Assembly: GCA_020532365.1 (NCBI GenBank)
Contig: JAJBBL010000132.1
Location: 1-16,669, forward strand
Reading direction: 5' to 3'
Origin: Candidatus Cloacimonadota bacterium
GTDB taxonomy: Bacteria > Cloacimonadota > Cloacimonadia > Cloacimonadales > JAJBBL01
DNA length: 16,669 nt
Part shown: piece by piece, positions 5,412-14,463 of the stretch
Numbering within the stretch: the first letter of the stretch is position 1
Layout: the number at the start of each line of letters is the position of its first letter
Made by a program: the position numbers and the translations under genes
The notes under the pieces: generated by a model
What the model was told of the DNA's origin: nothing
Database searches by the model: none
Seen by the model: only the letters and a program-made list of their open reading frames with translations

Positions 5412-8150
5412 AGCTATCTCACTTGATAAACTACCGAGTTTATATGCCTTAGCTTTCAGAATAGTCGGCTCTGTTAGGTAGAGTGGCTTTTCATACATTG
5501 TTGCCGTATAGTCAGGCTCTGATCCATCGATGGTATAAAAGACAATTGCATCCTCTTTAATTTCAATACTGGCCTCGATTGGTTCATTATACGTACCACT
5601 TGGAGGGTATATATTCGGTTCAGCTATTTCAGGTAAAATGGCAATCGCGACAGTGTTTGTTGGTTCAGTTTCGATTACTTCTCCTTTAATTTTATATACT
5701 GCTGTAACGTAGAAGGAATAATCGAAAGGATTGTTGTACTTAAAGCTATATTGAGGCTCTGGTATGGGTGAATCATTTAGCTTTATAAACTCATCTCCCT
5801 CTTGTGAGCTGTATAGGTTAAACCCTTGTAAATCGAAGACAGAGGGGTTAACATTTTCATTGAACTCGATATTCCAAGAGAGGTCTATATGATCATAACT
5901 TAACGATGTTGTTAGCTCCTCTGGTAAATACACCACACCAAGAGTGTAGTGAGAAGGCAATGAGATGTAATCAATCCAGGAAGCGTCTTGACCATGACTA
6001 TCTACAGTGTTTTTTGTATAGACCCAGCTTATCGAGTGTTTTCCCTTTTCAATTGGGAAGGTTGCCCTTTGCCAGTCATTTTCTCCTGACCACTCAGCTA
6101 TGGCAGCGTTGCCTATATAGAATCTTAGCAAAGCGTGTTTCTGCTCTGATGAGGTCTTAAAATAAAAGGTAATATCCCCATCCTCTATTGCTTCAAAGTT
6201 TAGCACTAATCTTGTTGAACCAATACCTTTGATCTGACCACTTCTTGCAGAGTAAGATCCGGCATATACTGAATCATCAGAAATATACCACTCTTTTGAG
6301 TCTTCACCTGTAGTTATAAAATCCCAGTCATAGTTAGTAAATTCACCTTTCTCAAAGTCAATTTCTGGGGGTAGTTCAGTATTGAAGGACATTACCTCGC
6401 TTTCGGTAGACATATCATTGTGATGCGCCACTAATTTCCAATAGTAGGTTGTAACAGGTTTTAAAGCTGAACTATGCTTGTATACAGGTTCAGTCAAATT
6501 CAATCCGTTAACTAAATTAGTAGGTGGATTATCAGTTCCAAGATAGAGTGAATATGAGGTTGTAGGTCTGTTTTTCTCCCATTTGAAGACAGGGTCTGTT
6601 ACTACATTTTCACTCTCATCAAGTGGACTTGTAATAAGCGGCACACCAGGACCTCTGTTGTCTGTAATTGCTTCGCAAGACTCGAAAACTTCAAGACGTC
6701 CTGAGCCAAAGGTGCTGCTTTTTTCATCAGATAGTTTATGTGCGTTCTCTTCGAGTATTTGTGTAATCTCCTCTGGTGTTAACTCAGGGTTCTTGCTTAA
6801 CATAATTGCAATTGCTCCAGATACCGCAGCACTGGATATTCCTATTTTTTCTGTTTCAATATAACCTTTTTCTTCATCAGCGGATAAAGTTGTTACCCTA
6901 TATCCAGGCGCACATAAGTCAGGCTTAATTAAACCAATTCCGGGATCATAAGGATAATCTTCATATTCAGTGACGTCTTGCCAAGTAACAGGTCCTTTAG
7001 TTGCACCCCAACGGCTGTCAGAGAAATCAGTTTCTGCAGTTGTCAAAACTGCACTTACCCCTCCTCTCTCCGCTTGATCTGGGTGTAACCAAGGGGGTGG
7101 ACAATCAGCTATCGGTGCAACTATTTCAGGAACTGCTTTCTCATAGATTTTATCGTTAACACCAGCTACAACTATAAGACCGGCGGATAGAGTGTTAACC
7201 ATAGTATTACGTATAGTATCCCTTACAGATGTAGTCATACCGTGATCTGCTTTTATACTTATTATGTCTGCATTATTTTCAATCGCAAACTGGATGCCAT
7301 TAAGAGTTGCTGAAACATCAAGCATTGAGCCTGATCTCGAACCAACCACAACTATCATAAGTTTTGCTTTTGGAGCAATACCCGTTCTAAAGCCGTCGGT
7401 ACCGTCTCCGGCAACGATTCCAGCAAACTGTGTACCTGGACTATAAAGATCGTCATCGTAAGTTTGATAAGTATTAAAGTGGTAATTGTAGCCATGGTGT
7501 GGATAATCAGGGTGGGTCCAGAGATTGTTTTTAATATCATTTTTATTGTAGTTTACCCCGCTTCCAAGCAAAGCAACCACTACACCTTGACCATAATAAC
7601 CTTGCTCCCATGCTTTATCGGCACCAGTCTTTGTTATAAGGAGTCCTACCTCTTCTGTTCTGGCTTCATCACCATTCCAGTCTGAAAAGTCCAAGGTATC
7701 GTTCTCATAGTCGGCTTCTATTTCCGGAGTATATACTAATTTTTTCACGTTATGATGTTTATCGAGCTTTTGTAATGCTTGGACTGAAGCTTGAACTGAT
7801 ATAGCGTTAGTGATCCAAAGGTATTTTGGATTTGAAAGTATACCGTTTGCCTCTCCCTCACTAATATGCTTGCGAATACTCTTTTGACTATTACTGCTAA
7901 ACTCCTTAAGCGCAGATACCGTTCTCTCTCTACGCTCCTTTTTCGGAAGATCTTTAACCTCATTGTAGAGCTGATTAGAGTCATATTGTTCTTCCAACAC
8001 AATTATGATCGGTATGTGTTCGTTTGACCCTTCGTAGTTTAATAACGCCTCATTTAGTTCTAAAGTACCTTTCTCAATATTAATGCCGTAAATATTATTG
8101 AATGATACCAGCATCAAGATCGAGAAAATTATTACATGTACCCTATACAT
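5055..8150 (-). CDS. Pseudoprotease: S8 subtilase homologue with the whole catalytic triad replaced
   Basis: 1031 residues. Signal peptide 1-22; propeptide about 46-142 with KKERRERTVSALKEFS (70-85); S8-like domain about 176-495. All three triad positions are changed: Gly196 for Asp (ALLGSG where active paralogues have IDSG or LDSG), Pro238 for His (SPGTQFAG for HGTHCAG), and Gly437 for Ser by ungapped alignment (GISSAAV for GTSMAxP; Ser439 and Ser440 lie nearby in a different context). The SLG substrate strand (KAD, 300-302) and FSS(K/R)GP motif are also gone. The fold seems kept: CPPPWLHPDQ, the APG loop and the NPELTPEEI helix remain. FN3 about 500-591, jelly-roll 597-732, second FN3 739-838, CHB_HEX_C 844-919 and sorting domain 934-1031 are intact. 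The frame has no stops or shifts. Hydrolysis is very unlikely; a binding, scaffold or regulatory role is inferred. Confidence 0.94.
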   Translation of the reverse strand: MYRVHVIIFSILMLVSFNNIYGINIEKGTLELNEALLNYEGSNEHIPIIIVLEEQYDSNQLYNEVKDLPKKERRERTVSALKEFSSNSQKSIRKHISEGEANGILSNPKYLWITNAISVQASVQALQKLDKHHNVKKLVYTPEIEADYENDTLDFSDWNGDEARTEEVGLLITKTGADKAWEQGYYGQGVVVALLGSGVNYNKNDIKNNLWTHPDYPHHGYNYHFNTYQTYDDDLYSPGTQFAGIVAGDGTDGFRTGIAPKAKLMIVVVGSRSGSMLDVSATLNGIQFAIENNADIISIKADHGMTTSVRDTIRNTMVNTLSAGLIVVAGVNDKIYEKAVPEIVAPIADCPPPWLHPDQAERGGVSAVLTTAETDFSDSRWGATKGPVTWQDVTEYEDYPYDPGIGLIKPDLCAPGYRVTTLSADEEKGYIETEKIGISSAAVSGAIAIMLSKNPELTPEEITQILEENAHKLSDEKSSTFGSGRLEVFESCEAITDNRGPGVPLITSPLDESENVVTDPVFKWEKNRPTTSYSLYLGTDNPPTNLVNGLNLTEPVYKHSSALKPVTTYYWKLVAHHNDMSTESEVMSFNTELPPEIDFEKGEFTNYDWDFITTGEDSKEWYISDDSVYAGSYSARSGQIKGIGSTRLVLNFEAIEDGDITFYFKTSSEQKHALLRFYIGNAAIAEWSGENDWQRATFPIEKGKHSISWVYTKNTVDSHGQDASWIDYISLPSHYTLGVVYLPEELTTSLSYDHIDLSWNIEFNENVNPSVFDLQGFNLYSSQEGDEFIKLNDSPIPEPQYSFKYNNPFDYSFYVTAVYKIKGEVIETEPTNTVAIAILPEIAEPNIYPPSGTYNEPIEASIEIKEDAIVFYTIDGSEPDYTATMYEKPLYLTEPTILKAKAYKLGSLSSEIAVRQYIVNTSNVDEIYALPNEFTINLYPNPVRANSTSRSREALTIELAVPEPLSNIDINIYNIKGQHIRNFQLSNVSRGIQHVEWDLKTHQDRTATNGIYLLKIKTDDKHYHRRVMLLR

Positions 8151-8154
8151 AGTT

Positions 8155-8162
8155 CCCTCCTT
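8155..8162 (-). promoter_or_regulatory. Ribosome binding site of the gene starting at 8150
   Basis: AAGGAGGG on the minus strand ends four bases before the ATG at 8150, inside the 25-base gap after the upstream stop (8176-8178). It supports this start. Confidence 0.8.
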
Positions 8163-8175
8163 GTAAGTTAATCTG

Positions 8176-11100
8176 TTATCTTAACAGCATCACTCGTTTG
8201 TGGTAAACATCGCTTCCTGTATGCAGCTTAATGAAGTAGATTCCGTTAGGAGCTGATTTACCTTGAGCGTTTCTCAAATCCCATTGGATATACTTGTGCC
8301 CTCTTTCTACATTTGAAAGCACAAAGTCTTTAATTAACTGACCCTTTATATTATAAATATCGATAGAAACTTTGTCAAGTGGAGAATTAGTTGACAGCTC
8401 AATGGTTAGGTTTTGAGTGCCTCTACTTACGTTAGAAATTCCTACCGGGTTTGGATAGATATCTATGGTCAATTCTCCAGAGTGAATTACTTGTTCAGTA
8501 ATATCGGTTGTTATGATTTCGTAATGAGCTAAAACAATTTCACTTGGTAAACAGCCGAGCTGATAAGCACGCGCTTTAACAATTGTGGTTTCAGTTAGCT
8601 CAAAAGGTTTGTCATAGAGAAGTGATGTGTAGCTTGGATCTGTTTCGTCTATCGAGTAATAGACTTCAGTATCTTCTTCTACTTCAAAGCTTACCATAAT
8701 AGGCTCATCGTATTCTCCAGCTTCCGGGCTTATTGAAGGCTTGGCAATTGCAGGCAGAATTGAGACACTGACAATATTGGATGGCTCTGTTTCGACTATT
8801 TTACCTCTAATTCTATAAACGGCTGTTATGTAGAAAGAGTAGTCTGCCGCACTGTCATAGAAATAGTTGAAGTTTTGGTTTTCTATAAGATCTTCATTAA
8901 GCTGAGTGAACTCACCTTCATTCAGTGACATAAAGAGATTAAATCCTTGAAGTGTAAATTCAATCGGATTAGCATCCTCATTTATTTCAATCTGCCAGTC
9001 GAGCCCTATCTGTTCATAATCTAAAGTTAAAGACAGCTCTTCAGGGGTGTAGACAATATTGGGTTTAAAGTGAGGCGGGAGTGTTATATTGTCGATCCAG
9101 ACGGCATCTTCACCTGCAGAACCCATTGTGTCTTTAGCATAAACCCAACTAAACCCTTTAATTCCGGGGGTTACAGGGTATTCAAAGCGTTGCCAATCGT
9201 TTTCGCCAGACCATTCAGCAAGCATCTCGTTATCAATATAGAATCTAAGTATATCACTTCGAGACTCTGTTGATGTTTTGTAATAGAAAGAGATGATCCC
9301 CTCCTCTTTTACCTGAGCGGTTACCCTCATTCTTGTGAAAGAACCATCATTTATTTCTCCACTTCTTGCAGAAAACTCCCCCTCATAAGCATAGTCATCA
9401 ACTATGCTCCAGTTTTGAGCATCAGCACCAGAGGTACTGAAGTCCCATTCGTAAGGGGCAAACTCGGCTGTTTCAAAGTCGATGGTCACAGGTAGTACGG
9501 TTTTGAATGACCATATGTCCCCTTCAGTGCTGCCATATTGATTATGAGCATCGACTCGCCAAAAATATTGAGTGTCCGGCTCTATGGTATTATACAGGTT
9601 ATATATACCTTCTTCAAGTTTAATACCGTCAATCACATTAGATGGTGGGTTATCAGTTCCCAAATATAGTGTGAAAGAGTCTGTCTTACAGTTTTTAAGC
9701 CATTTTATATTTGCTTCAAGGGGTATCTCTATCCCCTCATCCATAGGGTAAGATAAGAATGGTTTCCCCGGCACTTTATCGTATTGGATTCTTTTGCTCG
9801 CTGCATATATGTCTAAAATCCCTGCACCACGTTCGTTATCTTTATTTGCAGTCCCATGCCTGTAAGCAGTTTCTTCTATATATTGAGTGATTTGTTCAGG
9901 GGTTATTTCTGGATCCTTGCTGATCAGAAGAGCTATTGCTCCGGCTGTAGTAGGTGCGGCCATAGAAGTACCTGAATCTTCTCTATATCCGGTATTATTA
10001 TTATAAGTAAGTGATTTAACATCGACACCAGGTGACGCTATATCAGGCTTTATCAACCCTGTTTTGCCTGCTAAAGGATAATCTTTGTAGCCATCTACGT
10101 CTTCCCAAGTTGTTGGCCCTTTTGATGACCAGCTGGCAATATCGTTTTCTATGTCAGATGCGCCTGAGGTGAAAACTGCACTCACTCCTCCCCCTGAGGT
10201 CAGAAATGGACTTCGCCAAGGGGATGGGCAATCAGAAGGTGAGCCTATATTAGCAGGTGCGGGCATATCTGAAGAATCGCCACCGTTTCCAGCAGCCACT
10301 GAAGCTATTACGCCGGCAGATAAAGTGTTGACCATTGTATCACGCAAAAGTGCTCTATTTGGACGCTCCTTATGATACCAGCCAAGAGAAATACTTAAAA
10401 CGTCGGCTCCATGCTCTACTGAGAACTCAATTCCTTGAATTAGTATACCTTGTCCAATATCACCATAAATTAATACACCTACTGCCATAAGTGTAGACAT
10501 CGGTGCCAATCCAGTTCTCGTCCCCGAAGTACCATCGCCGACTATAGTTCCACAGCAGTGTGTGCCATGCCAAAAAGTGTCCATTGTATCATAGTCATCG
10601 TTGACGAAATCATAGCCATGGTATGGATAATCTTCATGAATCCATAAATGTCCTTTTAGATCCTCATGGTTATAGTTGACACCACTATCAAGTACAGACA
10701 CTACAACCCCTTGTCCATAATAACCCTCTTCCCAGAGTTTATCAGCACCTACTTGAGTAATATTGTATGATAGTTCCTGGTTAAAATGCTTAAACTCGTG
10801 CTGATCATTATTAAATGTTTCGTTTAACTTGGGGTCTTCCGCTGGCATTACTTGGCGCATAGGATCATACAGAATCGATGAAATATCTTCACGCTTGTCC
10901 AGCTCAACCAAGAAAGATGGCTTCGCTTTTAAGACCACTATATTAGTAATCCATAGGAATTTAGGTGACTCAACTAACTTTGATTTCTCTCCCTTCAAAA
11001 TTAAAGGTTTGATCTCACTTTGAGTCTTATCGCTAAATTCTTTAAGGGTTGAAACAGTAACTTCACGCCTCTCTTTTTTAGGGAGATCTTTTACTGAACT

Positions 11101-11283
11101 ATAAAGAGCTTCAGGATCAACTTGTTCTTTCATAACTATTATCACAGGTAACATAGTAGCCTGATCAGCCTCTAATAACACCTCATTGAGCTCTGAGTTA
11201 CCCTTGGTCAGTTGTGATGCCGAGAGCAAGCTCACACTTAGTAGAATAAACAATACTAAAAGGAAAATATACTTGCTATACAT
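8176..11283 (-). CDS. Secreted subtilisin-like serine protease (S8), complete catalytic set
   Basis: 1035 residues. Signal peptide 1-22 (long Leu/Ile core, then SASQ); propeptide about 45-142 with KKERREVTVSTLKEFS (69-84). Catalytic residues: Asp199 (VLDSG), His239 (WHGTHCCG), oxyanion Asn333 (AAGNGG), Ser440 (DSGTSMAAP). The SLG substrate strand (299-301) and SSKGP are present. Cys243 sits four residues after the catalytic His, the position of the free Cys73 of proteinase K, and a second Cys follows. Downstream: FN3 about 502-594, jelly-roll 598-735, second FN3 741-842, CHB_HEX_C 848-923, sorting domain 937-1035 (YPNPV ... IYNIKGQLI ... NGIYFIKL). It starts 13 bases after the upstream stop. 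Its CPSPW loop departs from the CPPPWLxPDQ of its paralogues. Predicted extracellular endopeptidase; substrate is not readable from sequence. Confidence 0.95.
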   Translation of the reverse strand: MYSKYIFLLVLFILLSVSLLSASQLTKGNSELNEVLLEADQATMLPVIIVMKEQVDPEALYSSVKDLPKKERREVTVSTLKEFSDKTQSEIKPLILKGEKSKLVESPKFLWITNIVVLKAKPSFLVELDKREDISSILYDPMRQVMPAEDPKLNETFNNDQHEFKHFNQELSYNITQVGADKLWEEGYYGQGVVVSVLDSGVNYNHEDLKGHLWIHEDYPYHGYDFVNDDYDTMDTFWHGTHCCGTIVGDGTSGTRTGLAPMSTLMAVGVLIYGDIGQGILIQGIEFSVEHGADVLSISLGWYHKERPNRALLRDTMVNTLSAGVIASVAAGNGGDSSDMPAPANIGSPSDCPSPWRSPFLTSGGGVSAVFTSGASDIENDIASWSSKGPTTWEDVDGYKDYPLAGKTGLIKPDIASPGVDVKSLTYNNNTGYREDSGTSMAAPTTAGAIALLISKDPEITPEQITQYIEETAYRHGTANKDNERGAGILDIYAASKRIQYDKVPGKPFLSYPMDEGIEIPLEANIKWLKNCKTDSFTLYLGTDNPPSNVIDGIKLEEGIYNLYNTIEPDTQYFWRVDAHNQYGSTEGDIWSFKTVLPVTIDFETAEFAPYEWDFSTSGADAQNWSIVDDYAYEGEFSARSGEINDGSFTRMRVTAQVKEEGIISFYYKTSTESRSDILRFYIDNEMLAEWSGENDWQRFEYPVTPGIKGFSWVYAKDTMGSAGEDAVWIDNITLPPHFKPNIVYTPEELSLTLDYEQIGLDWQIEINEDANPIEFTLQGFNLFMSLNEGEFTQLNEDLIENQNFNYFYDSAADYSFYITAVYRIRGKIVETEPSNIVSVSILPAIAKPSISPEAGEYDEPIMVSFEVEEDTEVYYSIDETDPSYTSLLYDKPFELTETTIVKARAYQLGCLPSEIVLAHYEIITTDITEQVIHSGELTIDIYPNPVGISNVSRGTQNLTIELSTNSPLDKVSIDIYNIKGQLIKDFVLSNVERGHKYIQWDLRNAQGKSAPNGIYFIKLHTGSDVYHKRVMLLR

Positions 11284-11286
11284 AAT

Positions 11287-11295
11287 CTCCTCCTT
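11287..11295 (-). promoter_or_regulatory. Ribosome binding site next to the upstream stop codon
   Basis: AAGGAGGAG on the minus strand starts one base after the TAG stop (11297-11299) of the upstream gene and precedes the ATG at 11283. This tight packing strongly suggests translational coupling of the two active proteases. Confidence 0.85.
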
Positions 11296-11296
11296 G

Positions 11297-14200
11297 CTAT
11301 CTTAAAATTATGGCTTTACTGTAATACTGTTGTTTGTCCGCAGATACCTTAACAAAATAAATTCCGTTAATAACCTCTCTATTCTGGTTGTTTTTCAAAT
11401 CCCACAGGATGTTGTGTGACCCTTTTGTTGCGCTTACTATAGAGTAGTTTTTAATAAGCTGCCCTTTGATATTGTATATATCAACGTCGATCTTATTCTG
11501 ATCCGACGGTAGCAGTAACTCTATGCTCAAAGATGGGTTACTTCTTGAGAAGACTGTACCCCTAACTGGATTAGGATAAAGATTGATTGCAAACACATCT
11601 GGATATTCAATAGTTTCTTCAACATTTGTCGTTTCAATGACATACACAGAGATGACCGTTTCACTGGAGAGATACCCATATTTGTAAGATTTGGCTTTAA
11701 TTGTTGTAGATTCAGTTAGCTCAATTGGCTCAACATATTGCGTTGAAGTAAAAGTTGGTTCTGTGTCGTCAATCGTGTAAAAGGTTACACATTCTTCATC
11801 CATAACTTCTATTTCAACAGTTTTAGGTTCACTATACTCTCCAGCCTCTGGGATAAACTGAGGAGTATCTACAGTCGACTGAATAGATATTGAATAGGTG
11901 TCGGAAGGGTCAGATTCTATTACTCTACCCATTATTTTGTATACGCCTGTAATGTAGAAAGAGTATGTTCCCAAGCTGTCATAAGGGTATACAAACTCAT
12001 TTTCGGCAATTGGCTCTTCGTTGAGAAGTGTAAACTCTCCCTCATCTTCAGTACTGTAAACATTGTACCCCAAAAGAGAAAATTCAATAGGGTTGGCATC
12101 TTCATTAATTTCTATACCCCAGCCTAAGTTTATACTGTCATAATCAAAGGTATGATTCAGGTCCTGAGGGTTATATACTACAGACGGTTTGTAGTGTATT
12201 GGCAATGTTACACTATCGATCCAAACAGTGTCATCACCTTGTGAGACCATCATATCTTTGATGTAAATCCAGCTGAAGCTTCGATACCCTGCTTCTACAG
12301 GGAATACCACTCGCTCCCAATCATTTTCGCCTGACCAATCAGCAATCATCTCATTGTCAATATAGAAGCGTAAAAAGTCACCATTTTTTTCAGTAGAAGT
12401 CTTTACATAAAAAGAGATTATTCCGTCTTCTTTGATCCGGGTAGTTAATCTCATCCTGGTGGAAGAGCCGTGGTTGATTTGGCCACTTTGAGCTGAGCGT
12501 TCGCCGTCAAAAGCAACTTCATTAGAGATAAACCATTGTTGTGACTCGTGCCCTGACACATTGAAATCCCATTCGTAAGGAGCGAACTCGTTGTTTTCAA
12601 AGTCGATGGTAATAGGTAATACTGTTTTAAATGACCACACATCGCCCTCTGTAGAGCCGTACTGATTGTGAGAATCTACTCGCCAAAAGTATTCAGTTTC
12701 AGGCTCTAACAAACCTTCTGGAACGTACATTGTTTCTTCTAATTCTAAGCCATTAATAAGGTTTGTAGGTGGGTTATCAGTACCCAGATATAAGATGTAT
12801 TTAGTAGTAGGTAGGTTTACCTTCCATTGAAGTGATGTGTAGGTAATTACATCAATACTTTCATCTGAAGGGTTAATATTGAAAGGTTTACCCGGAGGAC
12901 GTGTATCTATGATTCTGTCACACGCTGCTTTTATGTCGATACGACCTGCACCGTACTCATTACTTTTTTTATCGGTCTTTTTCAGAGCAGACTCTTCAAT
13001 TATTTGAGCTATTTGTTCAGGGGTAATGGTAGGGTCTTTACTTATGAGTAGCGCTATTGCACCGGCAGTTGTGGGGGTAGCCATTGATGTACCTGAATCT
13101 GGTTTATAACCGGTATCATCGTCATGCTTCAAAGAAATAACATCAACACCAGGGGCAGAAATATCAGGAACTATAAGTCCGATACCAGGTTTATATGGAT
13201 AGTCGTTGAACCCTGTGACGTTTTGCCAAGTGACCGGCCCTTTAGAAGAAAAATCGGCTATCACATCAGTCGGCTCAGTAGCTCCGACTGTTAAAACGGC
13301 ACTCAAACCACTTTTTTCTGTCTGATCTGGGTTCAGCCAAGGGGGTGGGCAACTACCGGGAGCTGCTACGTTATCAGGTATAGCGTATTCTTGTAAAAAG
13401 CCAGCGTTACCTGCTGCTACAGAAGCAATGATCCCCGCCGATAAAACGTTCATCATCGTGTTTCTAAGCATTATACGATTTGGCTCAAATTTATGGTACC
13501 AACCAAGAGAGATGCTCAAAACATCAGCACCGTTCTCTATAGCAAATTGGAGTGCTCTGTTTAATGTGACATCGTCTCCCCTTCCTTTATCATCCAAAAT
13601 CTGTAAAGCCATGATTTTTGATTCGGGAGCAATACCAGTCCTGATGCCAGAAGTACCGTCACCAGCAACAGTTCCAGCACAGTGAGTACCGTGTCCGTCT
13701 TGATCGATAGGATCGTTTGTGTTATAGGCAAAGCTGTATCCGTAATTGGGGTATTCAGGACTTATCCAGAGGTTATTCTTGATATCCGTATGATTGTAGT
13801 TGAGTCCGCTGTCTATGACGGCTACGACTACACCTTGACCAAAGTAGCCTTCTTCCCACACCTTATCAGCCCCTATTTGCGGTATATTGTATGAAATATC
13901 TTCGTCTACACGAATGCTACTTACTAGATTATTTCTATAGAAAACCTCATCTTCAAGAATCATATTCCGTTTAGGGTTGTAGATAATAGTCTGAATATCA
14001 TCCCGTTTATCAAGCTCCTCAATAACCTCAAGGTTAGCCTGCATAGATATGCTATTATAAATCCATAGAAAATGAAGAGAATCAAGTGCTTTGCTCTTTT
14101 CTCTCTTAAGTAGCTCTTTCTTTATGTCCTCTTGGGTTTGCTCGCTAAACTGCTTAAGCGTAGAGACCGTAGTCTCCCTTCTCTCCTCTTTTGAAAGGTT

Positions 14201-14398
14201 TTTAACAGTGTCATAAAGAAGCTGAGCATCATACTGCTCTTTCATTACTACTATAACAGGGATTAAAGCATCCTGCTGTAGGTTTTCTTGTAAATACTCA
14301 TTTAAGTCGGCACTCCCCTTTTCAATGTAAAGAGCCGACAACACTGAAATAGTGAGAAATAATGAAATAATAGAAATAAGCGCAAATTTACGAGCCAT
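11297..14398 (-). CDS. Secreted subtilisin-like serine protease (S8), complete catalytic set
   Basis: 1033 residues. Signal peptide 1-22 (ISIISLFLTISVLSA); propeptide about 46-142 with EERRETTVSTLKQFS (71-85). Catalytic residues: Asp196 (AVIDSG), His236 (DGHGTHCAG), oxyanion Asn331 (VAAGNAG), Ser438 (DSGTSMATP). SLG (297-299) and FSSKGP (383-388) are present. Cys240 matches the free Cys73 of proteinase K. A conserved CPPPWLNPDQ loop (350-359) follows the oxyanion strand. C-terminal modules: FN3 500-592, MAM/anchor-J jelly-roll 597-732, second FN3 739-840, CHB_HEX_C 846-921, FlgD-like sorting domain 934-1033 ending KAIILR. Sequence predicts export, propeptide removal and surface attachment or release by a type IX-like route; the last step is inferred from the domain alone. 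It lies 65 bases after the upstream gene, separated by a hairpin. Confidence 0.95.
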   Translation of the reverse strand: MARKFALISIISLFLTISVLSALYIEKGSADLNEYLQENLQQDALIPVIVVMKEQYDAQLLYDTVKNLSKEERRETTVSTLKQFSEQTQEDIKKELLKREKSKALDSLHFLWIYNSISMQANLEVIEELDKRDDIQTIIYNPKRNMILEDEVFYRNNLVSSIRVDEDISYNIPQIGADKVWEEGYFGQGVVVAVIDSGLNYNHTDIKNNLWISPEYPNYGYSFAYNTNDPIDQDGHGTHCAGTVAGDGTSGIRTGIAPESKIMALQILDDKGRGDDVTLNRALQFAIENGADVLSISLGWYHKFEPNRIMLRNTMMNVLSAGIIASVAAGNAGFLQEYAIPDNVAAPGSCPPPWLNPDQTEKSGLSAVLTVGATEPTDVIADFSSKGPVTWQNVTGFNDYPYKPGIGLIVPDISAPGVDVISLKHDDDTGYKPDSGTSMATPTTAGAIALLISKDPTITPEQIAQIIEESALKKTDKKSNEYGAGRIDIKAACDRIIDTRPPGKPFNINPSDESIDVITYTSLQWKVNLPTTKYILYLGTDNPPTNLINGLELEETMYVPEGLLEPETEYFWRVDSHNQYGSTEGDVWSFKTVLPITIDFENNEFAPYEWDFNVSGHESQQWFISNEVAFDGERSAQSGQINHGSSTRMRLTTRIKEDGIISFYVKTSTEKNGDFLRFYIDNEMIADWSGENDWERVVFPVEAGYRSFSWIYIKDMMVSQGDDTVWIDSVTLPIHYKPSVVYNPQDLNHTFDYDSINLGWGIEINEDANPIEFSLLGYNVYSTEDEGEFTLLNEEPIAENEFVYPYDSLGTYSFYITGVYKIMGRVIESDPSDTYSISIQSTVDTPQFIPEAGEYSEPKTVEIEVMDEECVTFYTIDDTEPTFTSTQYVEPIELTESTTIKAKSYKYGYLSSETVISVYVIETTNVEETIEYPDVFAINLYPNPVRGTVFSRSNPSLSIELLLPSDQNKIDVDIYNIKGQLIKNYSIVSATKGSHNILWDLKNNQNREVINGIYFVKVSADKQQYYSKAIILR

Positions 14399-14403
14399 CT
14401 CTT

Positions 14404-14408
14404 CTCCT
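14404..14408 (-). promoter_or_regulatory. Ribosome binding site of the gene starting at 14398
   Basis: AGGAG on the minus strand, five bases before the ATG, supports this start. It lies 14 bases after the end of the hairpin at 14423-14449. Confidence 0.7.
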
Positions 14409-14422
14409 ATAAATTATTTAGA

Positions 14423-14449
14423 GGCCGTATCTTGTTTGAAGATACGGCC
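14423..14449 (-). terminator. Intergenic hairpin, 11-bp perfect stem; weak or partial terminator candidate
   Basis: GGCCGTATCTT (14423-14433) and AAGATACGGCC (14439-14449) pair perfectly around a 5-base loop. In the minus-strand transcript the stem is followed by UCUAAAUAAUUU, which is AU-rich but not a true U-tract. It lies 15 bases after the stop of the upstream protease and just before the next ribosome site. It could cause partial termination, protect an mRNA 3' end, or affect translation of the next gene. Confidence 0.45.
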
Positions 14450-14463
14450 CTATAGTTAGATTA

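Noticed and set aside
5906..6864. Plus-strand open frames at 5906-6160 and 6583-6864
   Set aside because: They are antisense to the well-supported gene at 5055-8150 and encode low-complexity, unrecognisable peptides. Similar short antisense frames at 7264-7446, 9070-9273, 10151-10375, 10829-11023, 13428-13685 and 13682-13894 were rejected for the same reason.
1786..8150. Treating the two dead proteases as pseudogenes
   Set aside because: Both frames are intact for 1031 codons, with signal peptides, strong ribosome sites and complete C-terminal modules. The changes are confined to active-site motifs, which fits functional pseudoenzymes better than decay.
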